A DNA stretch of 34,354 bases from Terriglobia bacterium (GCA_019242155.1 JAFAWA010000182.1:1-34354), one strand, 5' to 3'; numbered from the stretch's first letter, positions 1 through 9,277 are shown. Translations and numbers: made by a program. The notes: a model not told the origin generated them from the sequence alone.

Positions 1-46
1 GAAAAGCCCGGATCTGCTCCAGGCTTATGGCTTCCGAATCGTCCAT
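1..46 (-). CDS. Transposase, N-terminal fragment cut by window edge
   Basis: Only 15 codons are visible, beginning at the ATG at 46 and reading MDDSEAISLEQIRAF. The SLEQIRAF segment resembles the N-terminus of integrase-core (rve/DDE) transposases that carry a SLEQI.AFL motif before their helix-turn-helix. The adjoining IS-like end at 140 supports this. So short a fragment cannot give the family with confidence, and it may belong to an intact gene or a remnant. Confidence 0.45.
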   Translation of the reverse strand, partial: MDDSEAISLEQIRAF

Positions 47-81
47 GCTGATAATCAATTCCCAGCATCCCGATCTTTCCC

Positions 82-138
82 TTCAGGCTCATCTTGCGTG
101 AGAATCCGGCCCCTAGTTCAGGCTCATCTTGCGTGAGA
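82..138. repeat. Two 22-bp direct repeats in IS end
   Basis: Positions 82-103 and 117-138 are identical 22-mers (core AGGCTCATCTTGCGTGAGA), set 35 bp apart. The outer copy runs into the proposed terminus at 140. Repeated boxes of this kind serve as transposase binding sites in multi-repeat IS ends; that role is inferred from position. Confidence 0.7.
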
Positions 139-184
139 CAAGAGTCCAAGACCGTCCGCGTTTCTGCTGGGCGATGATTAGCCT

Positions 185-445
185 ATGAAGCGTCGCGAAC
201 TGTTTTGCTTGGCGGCCACCCTTGCGGTTCCGAGCGCGCCGAGCTTAGAAGCCCTTCGGGCCGATGTTGATGCCGCGCTCAATGCATACCTAGCCAATCC
301 GTTCAGCGCGCTCGCCGCATGGCGGGTAAGGCGTGCGGCAGCCCGTGCGAGGCGGGCGATGGAAACTCACGGGGTCACGCCGGACGTGCAAAACGAATAC
401 GAGATGGTCTGCGGGCTGCGATTGGTGGAGGCGTTTAACCGCTAA
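185..445 (+). CDS. Small hypothetical protein (86 aa)
   Basis: An 86-residue alanine- and arginine-rich protein starting at the ATG at 185. The N-terminus (MKRRELFCLAATLAVPSAPS) resembles a short twin-arginine-less signal or membrane anchor, and the rest is probably helical. No convincing ribosome binding site precedes it and I recognise no family. It lies 45 bp right of the IS end and 24 bp before the next gene in the same direction, so the two may share a transcript. It could be a chance frame. Confidence 0.4.
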   Translation: MKRRELFCLAATLAVPSAPSLEALRADVDAALNAYLANPFSALAAWRVRRAAARARRAMETHGVTPDVQNEYEMVCGLRLVEAFNR

Positions 446-468
446 CTCCCGCGTCAGCGCAGTTCTTC

Positions 469-1008
469 ATGCCATCATCAAGCATGAACGCCAAGCCCTT
501 AACAGTTGCGCCGGGCCTGATGCTCTCGGCGCTCTTATGTCTATTTCTGCCCTTCGCGCAGCAGCGCGAACAGCCCAACAGCCCCGCCGAGATGCTTACC
601 GCGCTTGACTTCATGCGCGACCCCGTCCTGCACGGCTTTTACCATCAAAGCTTCAACCCCAGCCCGAACGTCTTTGCGACGGTTGCGGTCCTCTGCACCA
701 TCGCGGGGTTTGTGATTGCGCTGTACCCCGGAAGCAAGAATCAGACCGCCAGCAGCATCCTTGCGGCCATCGCGTGCGGCGGTCTTGTGTATCTTCCACA
801 AGACATCGATGCCGCAACGTCAGGGGTACATCTCTGGCAGTGGTTCACGGGAATCGAATACCAGCCTGCCTTTTACGTGTTGCTCTGTTCCCTGACGGTG
901 ACGGCGCTGTCAGCCTTCCGGTTCGCTACACTGGCGCGAGTCTTGCGTCCCAGACTGAGCAGCATACCGGGCATGACGTTCCGGCGCGTATTTCCAGAGA
1001 ACGAATAG
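469..1008 (+). CDS. Hypothetical four-helix membrane protein
   Basis: A 179-residue protein with hydrophobic stretches at about residues 13-30, 68-87, 94-110 and 133-155, which suggests an integral inner-membrane protein. The start could be the ATG at 469 or the one at 484; neither has a clear ribosome binding site. The charged C-terminal tail (about 157-179) would be cytoplasmic or periplasmic. No motif links it to a known family. It follows the 185-445 gene closely and lies in the accessory region next to the IS, so it may be cargo. Confidence 0.55.
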   Translation: MPSSSMNAKPLTVAPGLMLSALLCLFLPFAQQREQPNSPAEMLTALDFMRDPVLHGFYHQSFNPSPNVFATVAVLCTIAGFVIALYPGSKNQTASSILAAIACGGLVYLPQDIDAATSGVHLWQWFTGIEYQPAFYVLLCSLTVTALSAFRFATLARVLRPRLSSIPGMTFRRVFPENE

Positions 1009-1098
1009 CGCGGATACAACCGCAGCGGTCGCAAGAGGTTTACACGTGAAGACGCCCCGACCCCGTCTGTTCCAGCGGTGTAAAATTGAAACCGCGCG

Positions 1099-2503
1099 AT
1101 GCGTCACCGCCCTTACTCTGGTCAACCGTATGTCGCCGCAATGGCTCTGGCCGTATTCGTACTAAACGGAAAGGGTGCAGATGCTCAAGAGTATCGAAAA
1201 GATATCCCCGCCAATAACGGCGAGTGGACCGATACGGGGTTTCGGGTTCTGGCGGGCCAGACCTACGAAATCGATGCCTCAGGCACAATCATTTGGCACG
1301 TCCGGCTGCCGTCACTTCGACCATTGTCGTGCTACACCCGGGGGTCGTAGCTGTCTTCCCGTGGTGCCGGGTTACAGGTACAAGGATGACCATCTCCCTT
1401 GCTTTTCACTGATAGGAAGAATTGATGACTGCAAGGGACCCGGCATTTGCAGTGGCAACAAGGGTGAGGCATTCCTTGTAGGAAGTCACCTGACAATAAC
1501 CCCGCGCGTATCCGGCAGGTTGTTCTTGATTCTTAATGACAACTTTTTCGCAGACAATCGGGATGCATGGCATGTAACCATTCACTCGTTAGCCGCTGCT
1601 TCCTCACCTTGCTCCATTGCATCCCAAACGCTCGTGAGCGTTCCTGGACAACCGGATACCCGCAAAACCGTCGGCGTGGGCGAATGGGTGAAGCTAACGA
1701 CCGATGTGTCGGTAACTTGGGCGATCGCATCGGGCGGCGGCACTATCACACATTTAGTGTCCGACAAACACGGTCCAAAATGTTCGACGGCCATAGTTGG
1801 CAGTCCGCCCGTGGACGGGATGGAAGCGTGTTTCACTGCGCCTAATTGGAACGGAAATTCAGTAGTCTCAGCTTCTTTGGCAAATGGCGCTATCTGTTCA
1901 ACCCCGTTCACGACCAAACAGCCGACCGGGTTGATTTTCCAGAGATTGGAAAAGCCTGGCTACAATGTCTCGCTAGCGCCGGATAACAACTTTTCGGTGC
2001 ACATGGTCAGTGCGGTCTTTCTTACGCCTGGTGATGTTTCCTTCGCTAACGTTGGAATATCGGAGTTGGATACACCAACTCCTTCTCTTACCTTGGCTCA
2101 CGGTACACCTTTGCTTTTCACTGTCGCCAAAACGCAAGCGTGGTTCCTAGGTTGCGACGATGATCTCGACGGCCACAACGGGAAAGCCCCCTTGTCAAAG
2201 AAGAGCTATTGGACTTACGTAAACATAGACAATGATGAAACACGGTTTTCACTTGTGGAAACAAAGAAGACGCGTTTCTCCTGGTCTGACGATTATCACT
2301 ATTCGAAAGGGCAGATCGAAGCATTATCGCCCAACGGGGCGTTCGTGCCTGATTTAGGACCTGCGGCTACTCTGAGTGCTTCCGCTGCGTTGGCTGCGGC
2401 GAAATTACTGTACAATTTTGTCGATTTCCCAAGCGGCGCGATGTGTGAGTCAGAGGTCAAGGACCAGTTCCCAGATTTTCATGCGGTACTACCCAGCCGA
2501 TGA
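1099..2503 (+). pseudogene. Secreted LecA-like-domain protein, frameshifted
   Basis: Two overlapping frames encode halves of one protein. The first (1099-1350) has a signal-like N-terminus ending ADAQ and then NNGEWTDTGFRVLAGQTY and IDASGTIIW, typical of the opening strands of PA-IL/LecA-like carbohydrate-binding sandwiches. The second frame, open to 2503, supplies the matching close (LIGRIDDCKG, FLVGSHLTITP, SGRLFLILNDNFFADN). It continues for about 300 residues with an Ig-like segment and no recognised catalytic motif. The break is a net +1 shift at about 1295-1345. Base composition is visibly more AT-rich than the rest of the window, which fits transfer. Sequence error is the alternative to a true pseudogene. 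Confidence 0.6.
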
Positions 2504-3081
2504 AGTGCACGAATAATCCAGGATGCCCCACATGACGTATGCACATTTCATACGTATTCGTGTTTCGCTCAGCGGATTGTTTAGCGGTTGATTCATCGAA
2601 AAGACTGCTGTAGGAATAAGCTTCATTGAAGTTTAATCCCCACCCAGAGTAGCGATTGAATCCCCGAAGAGCGTAACCGTTCGGAGCTGCGCGGGACGCA
2701 TCAATAGTGAGGCTGTCCAATTCTGGGACGTTGATGACAGTCCTTGATAATGGAACCGAGTCCGTTCCAGGAAGTACGTCAAACAAGTACGGCATTTCGC
2801 GAACTGCGTTGTACGGAATTTGGCAATATGTAAATAGAGGGTCTGTCCCAAGCGTACCCCTCATTCCATTTCCCGGTGAAAATGACTCTTGCTTTCTGAT
2901 TTTGGACGCGAACCACCAATCCGAATGTACTTAGAGCAGCATAAGGCGATCCATTGTAGTCTGTTGAAAAAAGTAAGTCGTACTGCGGTCTTGCGGTTGC
3001 TGTGATAACCATTGTCCAGGCGAACTTATAGATACACAACAGCGCGAACGATGCCAGCGCGAAGAAAACTGGAGACCGCAT
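2457..3081 (-). pseudogene. Hypothetical membrane-anchored protein, frameshifted
   Basis: The start at 3081 reads MRSPVFFALASFALLCIYKF, a signal anchor. That frame continues to about 2865, after which a second frame carries on (IPYNAVREMPYLFDVLPGTDS and onward) to a stop at 2457. Joining them needs one net +1 shift near 2865-2880 and gives roughly 205 residues with no known domain. The end overlaps the end of the convergent 1099-2503 gene by 47 bp. Composition is AT-rich like that neighbour, so the two probably arrived together. The join is inferred from continuity of both frames only. Confidence 0.45.
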
Positions 3082-3182
3082 TGATTACCGCCGTCGGTTA
3101 TAGCGCCTTCAAAAGAGACCCCTGAAGCCGCAACCTACCTGCCGCCGTGCACCCGCGCAAGCACAAAGAAACCGTCATCTTC

Positions 3183-3262
3183 TGCATAATTCACGATTTA
3201 TGCACAGAAACGAATGCGGCTGTCTGATTGGCCTTGCGTTGTGCGTAATATATGTGCATAAT
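3183..3262. promoter_or_regulatory. Resolvase promoter and res-like boxes
   Basis: An inverted pair TGCATAA (3183-3189) and TTATGCA (3198-3204) is followed by two direct variants, TGCGTAAT (3242-3249) and TGCATAAT (3255-3262), all just upstream of the resolvase gene. A promoter fits in the same stretch: TTGCGT (3234-3239), a 17-bp spacer and CATAAT (3257-3262). Serine resolvases normally bind repeated sites beside their own gene, which doubles as autoregulation. The assignment as res is inference. Confidence 0.45.
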
Positions 3263-3293
3263 TTCCCACTAAAACAATTAGGCCGGGGACGCA

Positions 3294-3841
3294 GTGAAAT
3301 ACGGCTACGCGCGAGTCTCGACTGATGGTCAAAGCGTTGCCGCTCAGGTGGATGAACTGACCCGCGCCGGAGCCCAAGAGATTTTGAAGGAGAAGGTAAG
3401 CGGCCGATCACCGAACGTCGGCAACTCAGCCGCGTGTTGGATGCACTCGATGAAGGCGACGTGCTGTTAGTGACGCGGCTTGACCGCCTCGCCCGAAGTA
3501 CCCGTGACTTGCTCAATACGCTCGCACTCATTGCGGACAAGAGAGCGGGCTTTCGCTCCCTTGGCGACACATGGGCCGACACGACGACAGCCCACGGCCG
3601 GTTAATGCTCACGGTGCTTGCCGGGCTGGCCGAGTTCGAGCGCGAGCTGATCCGCGCACGCACCGGAGAAGGCCGTGCAAGAGCAAAGGCCCGAGGCGTG
3701 AAGCTCGGGCGGAAATTCAAACTGACGCCGCACCAACGCAAGGAAGCAATGGCCCGTAGGGAGAGCGGAAAGGAATCGCAGACCGAGATCGCCCGCAGCT
3801 ATAACGTCAGCCACAGCACCATTTCGAGGCTCTCCATATGA
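3294..3841 (+). pseudogene. Serine resolvase/invertase, frameshifted
   Basis: The protein starts at GTG 3294 (MKYGYARVSTDGQSVAAQVD), with the YxRVST motif holding the catalytic serine at residue 9. The frame is lost after EILKEKVSG (about 3400) and resumes one base out of phase as TERRQLSRVLDALDEGDVLL, then VTRLDRLARS, GLAEFERELIRART and a C-terminal DNA-binding helix-turn-helix (ARSYNVSHSTISRL). Length would be about 182 residues, normal for Tn3/Hin-type small serine recombinases. One base appears missing near 3405. Upstream TGCATAA boxes are candidate binding sites, and the WGR gene overlaps its stop. Confidence 0.8.
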
Positions 3842-4065
3842 CCGCTATCGTCCTCTATCAAGTCGATGCCAGCAAACACATGTACCGTTATTGCCGCTTG
3901 GACGTGCAGCCAGACCTCTTCGGGCAATGGTGCCTCATGCGAGAATGGGGACGCATCGGCAACACCGGCCAGACGCGCGCTGTGCCTTTTCCTACCCAAG
4001 ACGAGGCCATAGCCGCCCTCAACAAACAGCGGCGCGCGAAGGAGCGCAGGAGATATTCATCGTGA
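3838..4065 (+). CDS. WGR-domain protein
   Basis: A 75-residue protein that is almost entirely one WGR domain: YQVDASKHMYRYCRLDVQPD, then FGQWCLMREWGRIGNTGQTR and a basic tail (RRAKERRRYSS). WGR domains are thought to bind nucleic acid and occur in PARPs, in some polyA polymerases and as stand-alone bacterial proteins. Its ATG overlaps the resolvase stop (ATGA), implying translational coupling. Stand-alone WGR genes are frequent plasmid and integrative-element passengers of unknown role. The gene is intact although its upstream partner is not. Confidence 0.75.
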   Translation: MTAIVLYQVDASKHMYRYCRLDVQPDLFGQWCLMREWGRIGNTGQTRAVPFPTQDEAIAALNKQRRAKERRRYSS

Positions 4066-4221
4066 ACGTGGACAGATTAGCCTATATTAAGGGCTTAAAT
4101 TCGTTCGCCGCAGGGGTGTCGGTGGTGCGTGAAGCCGTGTAAAGTATCAGGTCGCCGCGATTCTCGCGCCGACCCAATTCCCTCTCCACTTGGCCTCTCG
4201 AAAGCTGTTATTCTTCCTGAA

Positions 4222-5013
4222 ATGGATCTTGAGATTGAGAACACTATCGACATCGAACGTCGGGAGTGGATGTCACAGCTCGGTCTGGCTTTCCGCGAGC
4301 GTGATGATGCGTGGCATGCTCAGGCTTCGCTCGCACGCGAAGCCGCGATCAAGAATTTAGAGCGGTCGCAACGGCCACAGAGCGACTATAAATTACTCAA
4401 CTATCAAGCCCTGAGAAAAATTGTGGACGCCCGTTTGCAGCTGCGCGAAGAGTACGGAAAATTTAGACGTGATCTGCTAGGCGACGAACAGCTATCGGCT
4501 CTTCGGAATGAGCTTAAAGATTATATTATGAGCCTCGCCGAAACCGATATCCCATCTATTCCCGCTAGAGATGATCTTGTGGCATACCTGCAAACACAAA
4601 CTGATAAGTTGGCATTAAAAAGAAAACGGTGGCTCATGACGGATGAGGCAAAAAACATTAGCGTCACCCTCAATAATAGTGGGGGTGCTGTGGTCAACAT
4701 CGACAGCATTATCGGACAAATCCACACGAACGTCCGCTCTATTGCAATGGCAGGCGACTCGCAGTTTGCTGACGCAGTTACGAAACTTTCTGAAGCTATT
4801 AAGACCTCCGAAGGCCTTGGCGAGGAACGCGGTGAAACTTTACAAACCGTTGAGGCTCTCAGCAAAGAAGCCGCCAAGTCACCTGCGGAGCGTTCCATGG
4901 GAGTTACTAAGTCTCTTTATCTCGGGCTTGCCAGCGGTGTCAAGGTTGCCAACGATTTGGCTACCGCATGGCATACTTACGGTCCAGTTATCGCAGCTCA
5001 TCTTGGGATTTAG
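4222..5013 (+). CDS. Hypothetical coiled-coil protein (263 aa)
   Basis: The frame is open from a GTG at 4129, but residues before the ATG at 4222 (MDLEIENTIDIERREW) look non-coding, so I prefer 4222 (263 aa). The first 170 residues are charged and helical. The segment ISVTLNNSGGAVVNIDSIIG resembles the short beta-rich element of small phage and plasmid proteins of unknown function, followed by an amphipathic helix and a more hydrophobic C-terminus (YLGLASGVKVANDLATAWHT), possibly membrane-associated. Composition is more AT-rich than the neighbours. No function is assigned, and no clear ribosome binding site was found. Confidence 0.55.
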   Translation: MDLEIENTIDIERREWMSQLGLAFRERDDAWHAQASLAREAAIKNLERSQRPQSDYKLLNYQALRKIVDARLQLREEYGKFRRDLLGDEQLSALRNELKDYIMSLAETDIPSIPARDDLVAYLQTQTDKLALKRKRWLMTDEAKNISVTLNNSGGAVVNIDSIIGQIHTNVRSIAMAGDSQFADAVTKLSEAIKTSEGLGEERGETLQTVEALSKEAAKSPAERSMGVTKSLYLGLASGVKVANDLATAWHTYGPVIAAHLGI

Positions 5014-5076
5014 CAGTTAGCTCCTTATTGTCGGCTGCCTTCGTAGCACCGGAGTTGCATCGAGTAGCACGGGACC

Positions 5077-5096
5077 ATGATAATGTCCTTTATCAT
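5077..5096. repeat. Inverted repeat ATGATAA/TTATCAT
   Basis: Perfect 7-bp arms with a 6-nt spacer (ATGATAA-TGTCCT-TTATCAT) lie between the 4222-5013 gene and the small broken gene at 5135. No T-run follows, so it is a poor terminator; it could be an operator. Confidence 0.35.
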
Positions 5097-5134
5097 AGAG
5101 TCGAAACAGAAGACAGCGGAATTGTTTTATACTG

Positions 5135-5378
5135 ATGGCTGGAAAACGCGTCCATGATGAACGTAAAACGGCACCCTCTACCTGAACCAGCTCACCGACG
5201 CGCAAGTGGCAAAATTGTATGAATACAAGGCCGGCCACGAAGGCAGCTTCAACATAGTTACCAACCCAAACCAGCAGTATGCCGCGCGACGAATTCAACC
5301 GCACTGCAATTGCAATTGTCTTCGCCTGATTCCTTGGACCTCATCAACTCGCTGGTTAAAGAGCTTTTGAAGACCTAA
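5135..5378 (+). pseudogene. Small hypothetical protein remnant, two frameshifts
   Basis: Three consecutive frames give a plausible protein of about 80 residues: MAGKRVHDERK from ATG 5135, then NGTLYLNQLTDAQVAKLYEY with GSFNIVTNPNQQYAAR after a shift near 5165, then STALQLQLSSPDSLDLINS and VKELLKT to TAA 5376-5378 after a shift near 5287. I do not recognise the family. The reading is based on protein-like sequence only and none of the frames is long, so confidence is low. The opposite strand at 5295-5486 is also open but looks like a mixture of shadow and unassigned sequence. Confidence 0.3.
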
Positions 5379-5520
5379 AGAGCCACCGGGCATCTTGCTC
5401 AGCCGCCCCGCTCCGCTTTTGCGCAGCGTGGCCGTGGACGTGGCGAGACTGCGTAGCTCTCCATCGTTCAGTGCTTCAGGAGCCACGAACCGACGGAAAT
5501 GCGTGCGGTCTGCGGCTAGC

Positions 5521-6259
5521 TTACTTGAGAATCCCGGACTTGTGCAGCAGTTCCTCGACCAACGCCCGGTACGCGTCGATCTTCTCTCGAATGTATTCGC
5601 GCCTGCACTGGTAGGTAATTTTGTGGGCCGAATAGTTTCCCAGGGCGCGGAACGTGTCGATCCATTCCCGCCCGTTGCGGGAAAGGTTCAGTTTGGCATT
5701 GCCCTGTGCGTTTTTCACGACGCCTTCCAGCATCAAATAGTTGCCGCTCTTCGCGTCTTTGATTTCGGCCTCGATGCCAACATGCTCATAGGACAGGATC
5801 AGCAGTACCTCTTCCAGACGGCGCATCAACACGGCGCAGCCATCGAAGATGTTGTGCTCGTATGAGGAGTTGATCTGTTTTGCGAGGCTGACGATGTAAC
5901 CGCGTCCCGTCTTTTCGTACAGAACTGGCGGCAGAATTGTTCCGTCGTCAGCTACCTCCTGCGACCTCTCCGCAAAGCTGAGGAAATTTGCCATCCAGTT
6001 CGTTGATCAGGTTATGATGCAGCCGGAATACCCCGGCCTTACTCCCCCGCACTGTCTCCCGGCTGCTTTTCAGCCTTGCCGCCAGACGCGACACGTTGGG
6101 ATTACCCATCCGGTTTTCCCGAATCCACTTCGCGCCGTCCCCGGCCGTGAATTCCTCCACCGCGCTTCTTCGCAAGTAAAAGAAAGCAAATCGAATCACC
6201 TTTTCGGTTTCATCCAAATCGGCAACCCCTGCGTCTTTGATGAACTTTTCGAAGGTCAT
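5521..6259 (-). pseudogene. HEPN/DUF4145-like protein, frameshifted
   Basis: The N-terminal half starts at ATG 6259 (MTFEKFIKDAGVADL) and includes a helix-turn-helix-like stretch (NPNVSRLAARLKSSRETVRG). The C-terminal half, in another frame from about 5965, reads YIVSLAKQINSSYEHNIFDG, CAVLMRRLEEVLLILSYE and WIDTFRALGNYSAHKI, the pattern of DUF4145/HEPN helical bundles. HEPN proteins are often toxins or RNases of defence loci, but the usual RxxxxH pair is not obvious here. The join needs a net +1 shift near 5965. The gene is divergent from the zinc-ribbon gene, with about 100 bp between them that includes TATTATACT, a possible -10 region. Confidence 0.6.
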
Positions 6260-6358
6260 CCCCAAGCCGCCTCAAACATTTCCGGCTGTCCATGTATTAT
6301 ACTGTGACTGAAGTATTCCCGTTAGATTCCTTACGTTTGATTGAAAGCAGAAACGGCG

Positions 6359-7226
6359 ATGGATTGCCCGAATTGCAGTCAGGCGCTCTCGGAGCGTGGT
6401 AGTTTTTGCAAAAATTGCGGTGCGCAGGCGCGCTGTCTTCAGTGCAAGGAGCTACTGGAGCCAGCCGCCAAAGCCTGTGTGGAATGCGGAACCCTCGTTG
6501 GTCACGGCAACCCTGCCGCCAGCGTAAACGGCACGAGCCACACTGATCTGCCGCAGGAAATGCCTGCCAACCGGAATACCATAACCTACCGCGAGGACCG
6601 CAATAGCAGGGATTTCCAAGCTTCATTGACCGACACGTCCATGCAGAGCGTCGGCACCGTGCTCGCCGAGGTCTTCGCGCAGCGCGGCGTCGGACGCGTC
6701 ACTCCGCATAGCCAGCATACGTTCAGCAAGGAATCACCCGTAATTGATGCGCTGAAGGGCATTGCGGCACCGGAGCATACCGGGGAGCAGACTCCGCCCA
6801 ATACCCATGAAACTCCGCCTCCGGCCCCCGAACTTACAAATATCGCGCGCCTTTTCCGTGCCACTGGCGACACCCTGGAATAAGATTGAACACCGCCTCA
6901 AAGCAAAGAGTGGCATGGAGTATGTGCGCCGCTTGACCTATCTTTTCCTGTACGCGTATGAGCTTCACGGTCGAGCGTGGGTCCCGCAGACACAGGTTTT
7001 TGCCATCCTTAAAGAGGGCAAAGTTCTGGATGCCAATGCCCGTTTCTGGCTGAAGAAAAAGAACGGATGCCGTATTGATGGCGAGGATCGCTTCCAGCTT
7101 CTGGAGGCCGGGCGGGAAGAGGCCAAGAAAGCTCTCGCAGACGCCATCGACGCCAATGTTCCAGACGACTGGAACCCGGATAAAAAGACGGCGCAGAAGC
7201 GCGGCCCACGAAAGAAAAAGGCCTAA
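6359..7226 (+). pseudogene. Zinc-ribbon protein with basic C-terminus, frameshifted
   Basis: From ATG 6359 the protein opens with a double zinc ribbon: CPNC and CKNCG (residues about 3-21), then CLQC and CVECG (about 31-50). A low-complexity linker leads to TNIARLFRATGDTLE, where the frame ends. One base out of phase it continues as KIEHRLKAKSGMEYVRRLTY, LFLYAYELHGR and a basic tail (KRGPRKKKA) to 7226. The break is a net +1 shift at about 6875-6882. Full length would be about 289 residues. The C-terminal part is not a family I recognise. The gene lies 52 bp before the methyltransferase on the same strand, so the two probably form an operon. Confidence 0.6.
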
Positions 7227-7278
7227 TCAGCGCCGTTTCCGAGGGTAGGCGGTTCGCCGCATAGGCGACTTGGCGTAA

Positions 7279-8407
7279 ATGGAACGACATAAAGCGAAAG
7301 ACACCGCGAGCAATCACCTCTACTACGGCGATAATCTCCGGGTACTGCGAGACTCCATTGCAGATCAAAGCGTGGACCTTGTATACCTCGATCCGCCGTT
7401 TAATTCGAACGGCAACTACAATGTCCTTTTCCGTAGTCCCAGCGGGGAGCGCTCGCACGCTCAGATCGAAGCCTTCGGCGATACGTGGCACTGGACCGAT
7501 GAAGCCGAGCGGGCCTTCGATGATGTAATGCGTTGCGGCAATTGCGAAGCGGCCGAAGTTCTGAGGGCGCTACGCGCTTTCCTCAAAGAAAATGACATGA
7601 TGGCCTATCTCGCCATGATGTGCGTCCGGTTGATCAAACTACGGCGGATTCTGAAGGAGACCGGAGCCTCTATCTGCATTGCGATCCGACGGCCAGTCAC
7701 TATTCAAAAATCATTCTCGATGCGGTTTTCGGCGCGCGCTTTTATCGGAACGAGATCGTCTGGAAGCGCACAAGCTCTCACAATGACGCCGCGAGGGACT
7801 CACCCGATACGGTAAGACGCACGATTTAATCCTGTTTTACTCGCGCTCCGATACCCCAACGTGGAACCAACTTTTCGTGCCTTACGATGACGATTACATC
7901 AAGTCCCACTATGGGCAGGTCGAGCCCGGCACCGACAAGCGTTTCACGACTTCTGACCTGACGGCGGCGAAGACGGGCGGCGATACGTCATACGAGTGGC
8001 AAGGAGTTACGCCGCGGAAAGGCAGGTATTAAGCGTATTCACGCGCGAACATGGAGAAGTTTGAGGCCGAAGGCAGGCTCGTGTATGGCAGAACCGGGGT
8101 TCCACGGCTGAAGAACTTTCTTGACGACATGCCCGGCGTCGTCCTCGGATCAGTCTGGAACGACATACCGCCGATCAATTCGCAGGCGCAGGAGCGCCTC
8201 GGGTACGCCACACAGAAGCGTACCGCGTTGCTCGAGCGGATCATCACTGCCAGCACCCATGAGGGGGATATGGTCCTCGACCCGTTCTGCGGCTGCGGAA
8301 CTACGATCCACGCCTCGCAGAAGCTACGCCGCAACTGGACCGGGATAGATATTACACACTTGGCGCTCATCGAAAAGCGCCTTAACGACGCTTTCGCGCG
8401 CATAGAA
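7279..8407 (+). pseudogene. Beta-class DNA methyltransferase, multiply broken
   Basis: An SAM-dependent DNA amino-methyltransferase with the motifs in beta order: LYYGDNLRVLRD, catalytic motif IV VYLDPPFNSNGNYN, then SAM-binding motif I DPFCGCGTTIHASQKLRRNW. It is badly damaged. Single-base losses lie near 7663 (ETG to SLYLHCDPTASHY) and near 7800 (to RYGKTHDLILFYS). A TAA at 8030-8032 sits where relatives have tryptophan (GRY-stop-AYSRANMEKFEAEG). The C-terminus ends abruptly after LIEKRLNDAFARI at about 8400, where the primase gene begins. It probably belonged with the zinc-ribbon gene upstream. Target sequence unknown. Confidence 0.75.
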
Positions 8408-8420
8408 CCACGGCGAGGCG

Positions 8421-9277
8421 ATGGAACACCATACCGGCAGTACGGCACCTTTGGAAGCGCAACGCATGCTCGATGCCTTCGCCAGTGTCGGCGTGCAGCA
8501 ATTCGACATCGCCCACACCAACATCGAACAGGAGAGAAGGGGCTACCGAAGAGCGCAGACCTTTCGCCAGGCCAAAACCTCCATGCCCTACCTCTTGGAT
8601 TCAGCCCCGCGCCGCCAACAAATGTCATTATCCGGCCGCATCATCCCCCCGCCGTTGTTCTCGTTCAATTGGACGACTTGAAGCAGGAACAGCTTGAGTG
8701 TGTCCGGCCCGCCGCGTTTCTGGTTCTGCAAACCAGCCCTGGCAACCATCAAGCCTGGATAGCCGTCGAGAACGGCAACCGGGAGTTTGCCAGCCGCCTG
8801 AAGAAAGGCACGGGAGCGGACCTTACGGCCAGCGGCTCGGTGCGGGTGGCGGGAACCTTCAACTTCAAGCGCAAGTACGCGCCCAACTTCCCCTTGGTGA
8901 CGATTGAAGAGGCACACCCCGGCCGCATAGTTACCCGTACCGAGCTGGAGGGCAGGGGCCTGGTAGCACTGGCCCCGCCGAAACCGGAAGCGCCAGCTTC
9001 CCCCCTTCGATGTTCCGACCGGCCGCGCCGACTGGCATGGCCCGACTATGAGCGCTGCCTGGACAAGGCGATAAACCGGGGGAGAAAGCGCAGCAGCGCC
9101 GATTTCACGTGGTGCTGCATCGCCCTTGACCATTTCAAGCGCACGCCGGAGGAAACCGCCGCGAGGCTCTTGGAGGTGTCGAGCAAAGCGCGGGAAAACG
9201 GGGAGGCGTATGCGCTGGACCAGGCTATGAACGCCGCCGCGAAAGTGGCGGCGAATCCCCGCAGCCCGGCCAGATAG
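8421..9277 (+). pseudogene. RepB-type DNA primase, frameshifted
   Basis: Plasmid-type primase of about 285 residues. ATG 8421 opens MEHHTGSTAPLEAQRMLDAF, ASVGVQQFDIAHTNIEQE. The frame shifts by a one-base loss near 8620 into TNVIIRPHHPPAVVLVQLDD, LQTSPGNHQAWIAV, FASRLKKGTGADLTASGSVR and VAGTFNFKRKYAPNFP, the conserved core of RepB-primase-domain proteins. The end (SSADFTWCCIALDHFKRTPE, ETAARLLEVSSKARENGEAY) also fits. Such primases start replication of broad-host-range plasmids and act during establishment of mobile elements. Because of the shift, a false open frame from 8051 to 9277 fuses methyltransferase tail to primase core. Confidence 0.75.

Larger units (their letters stand above)
1..140 (-). 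mobile_element. Left-edge insertion sequence, one end only
   Basis: Read leftwards from position 140, the strand begins TGTCTCACGC, contains two copies of a 22-bp subterminal repeat, and then opens a reading frame at 46 resembling the start of a DDE transposase. Repeated subterminal boxes next to a terminal TG are typical of IS21-like and related elements, but the family cannot be fixed from 140 bases. The rest of the element lies outside the window, so no target duplication can be seen. Confidence 0.5.

Noticed and set aside
5395-5865. Rightward 156-residue frame
   Set aside because: It is antisense to the HEPN-like gene, whose translation matches a known family pattern.
8051-9277. A 408-residue methyltransferase-primase fusion
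   Set aside because: The middle is nonsense in this frame, and the true primase N-terminus is present in another frame from 8421.
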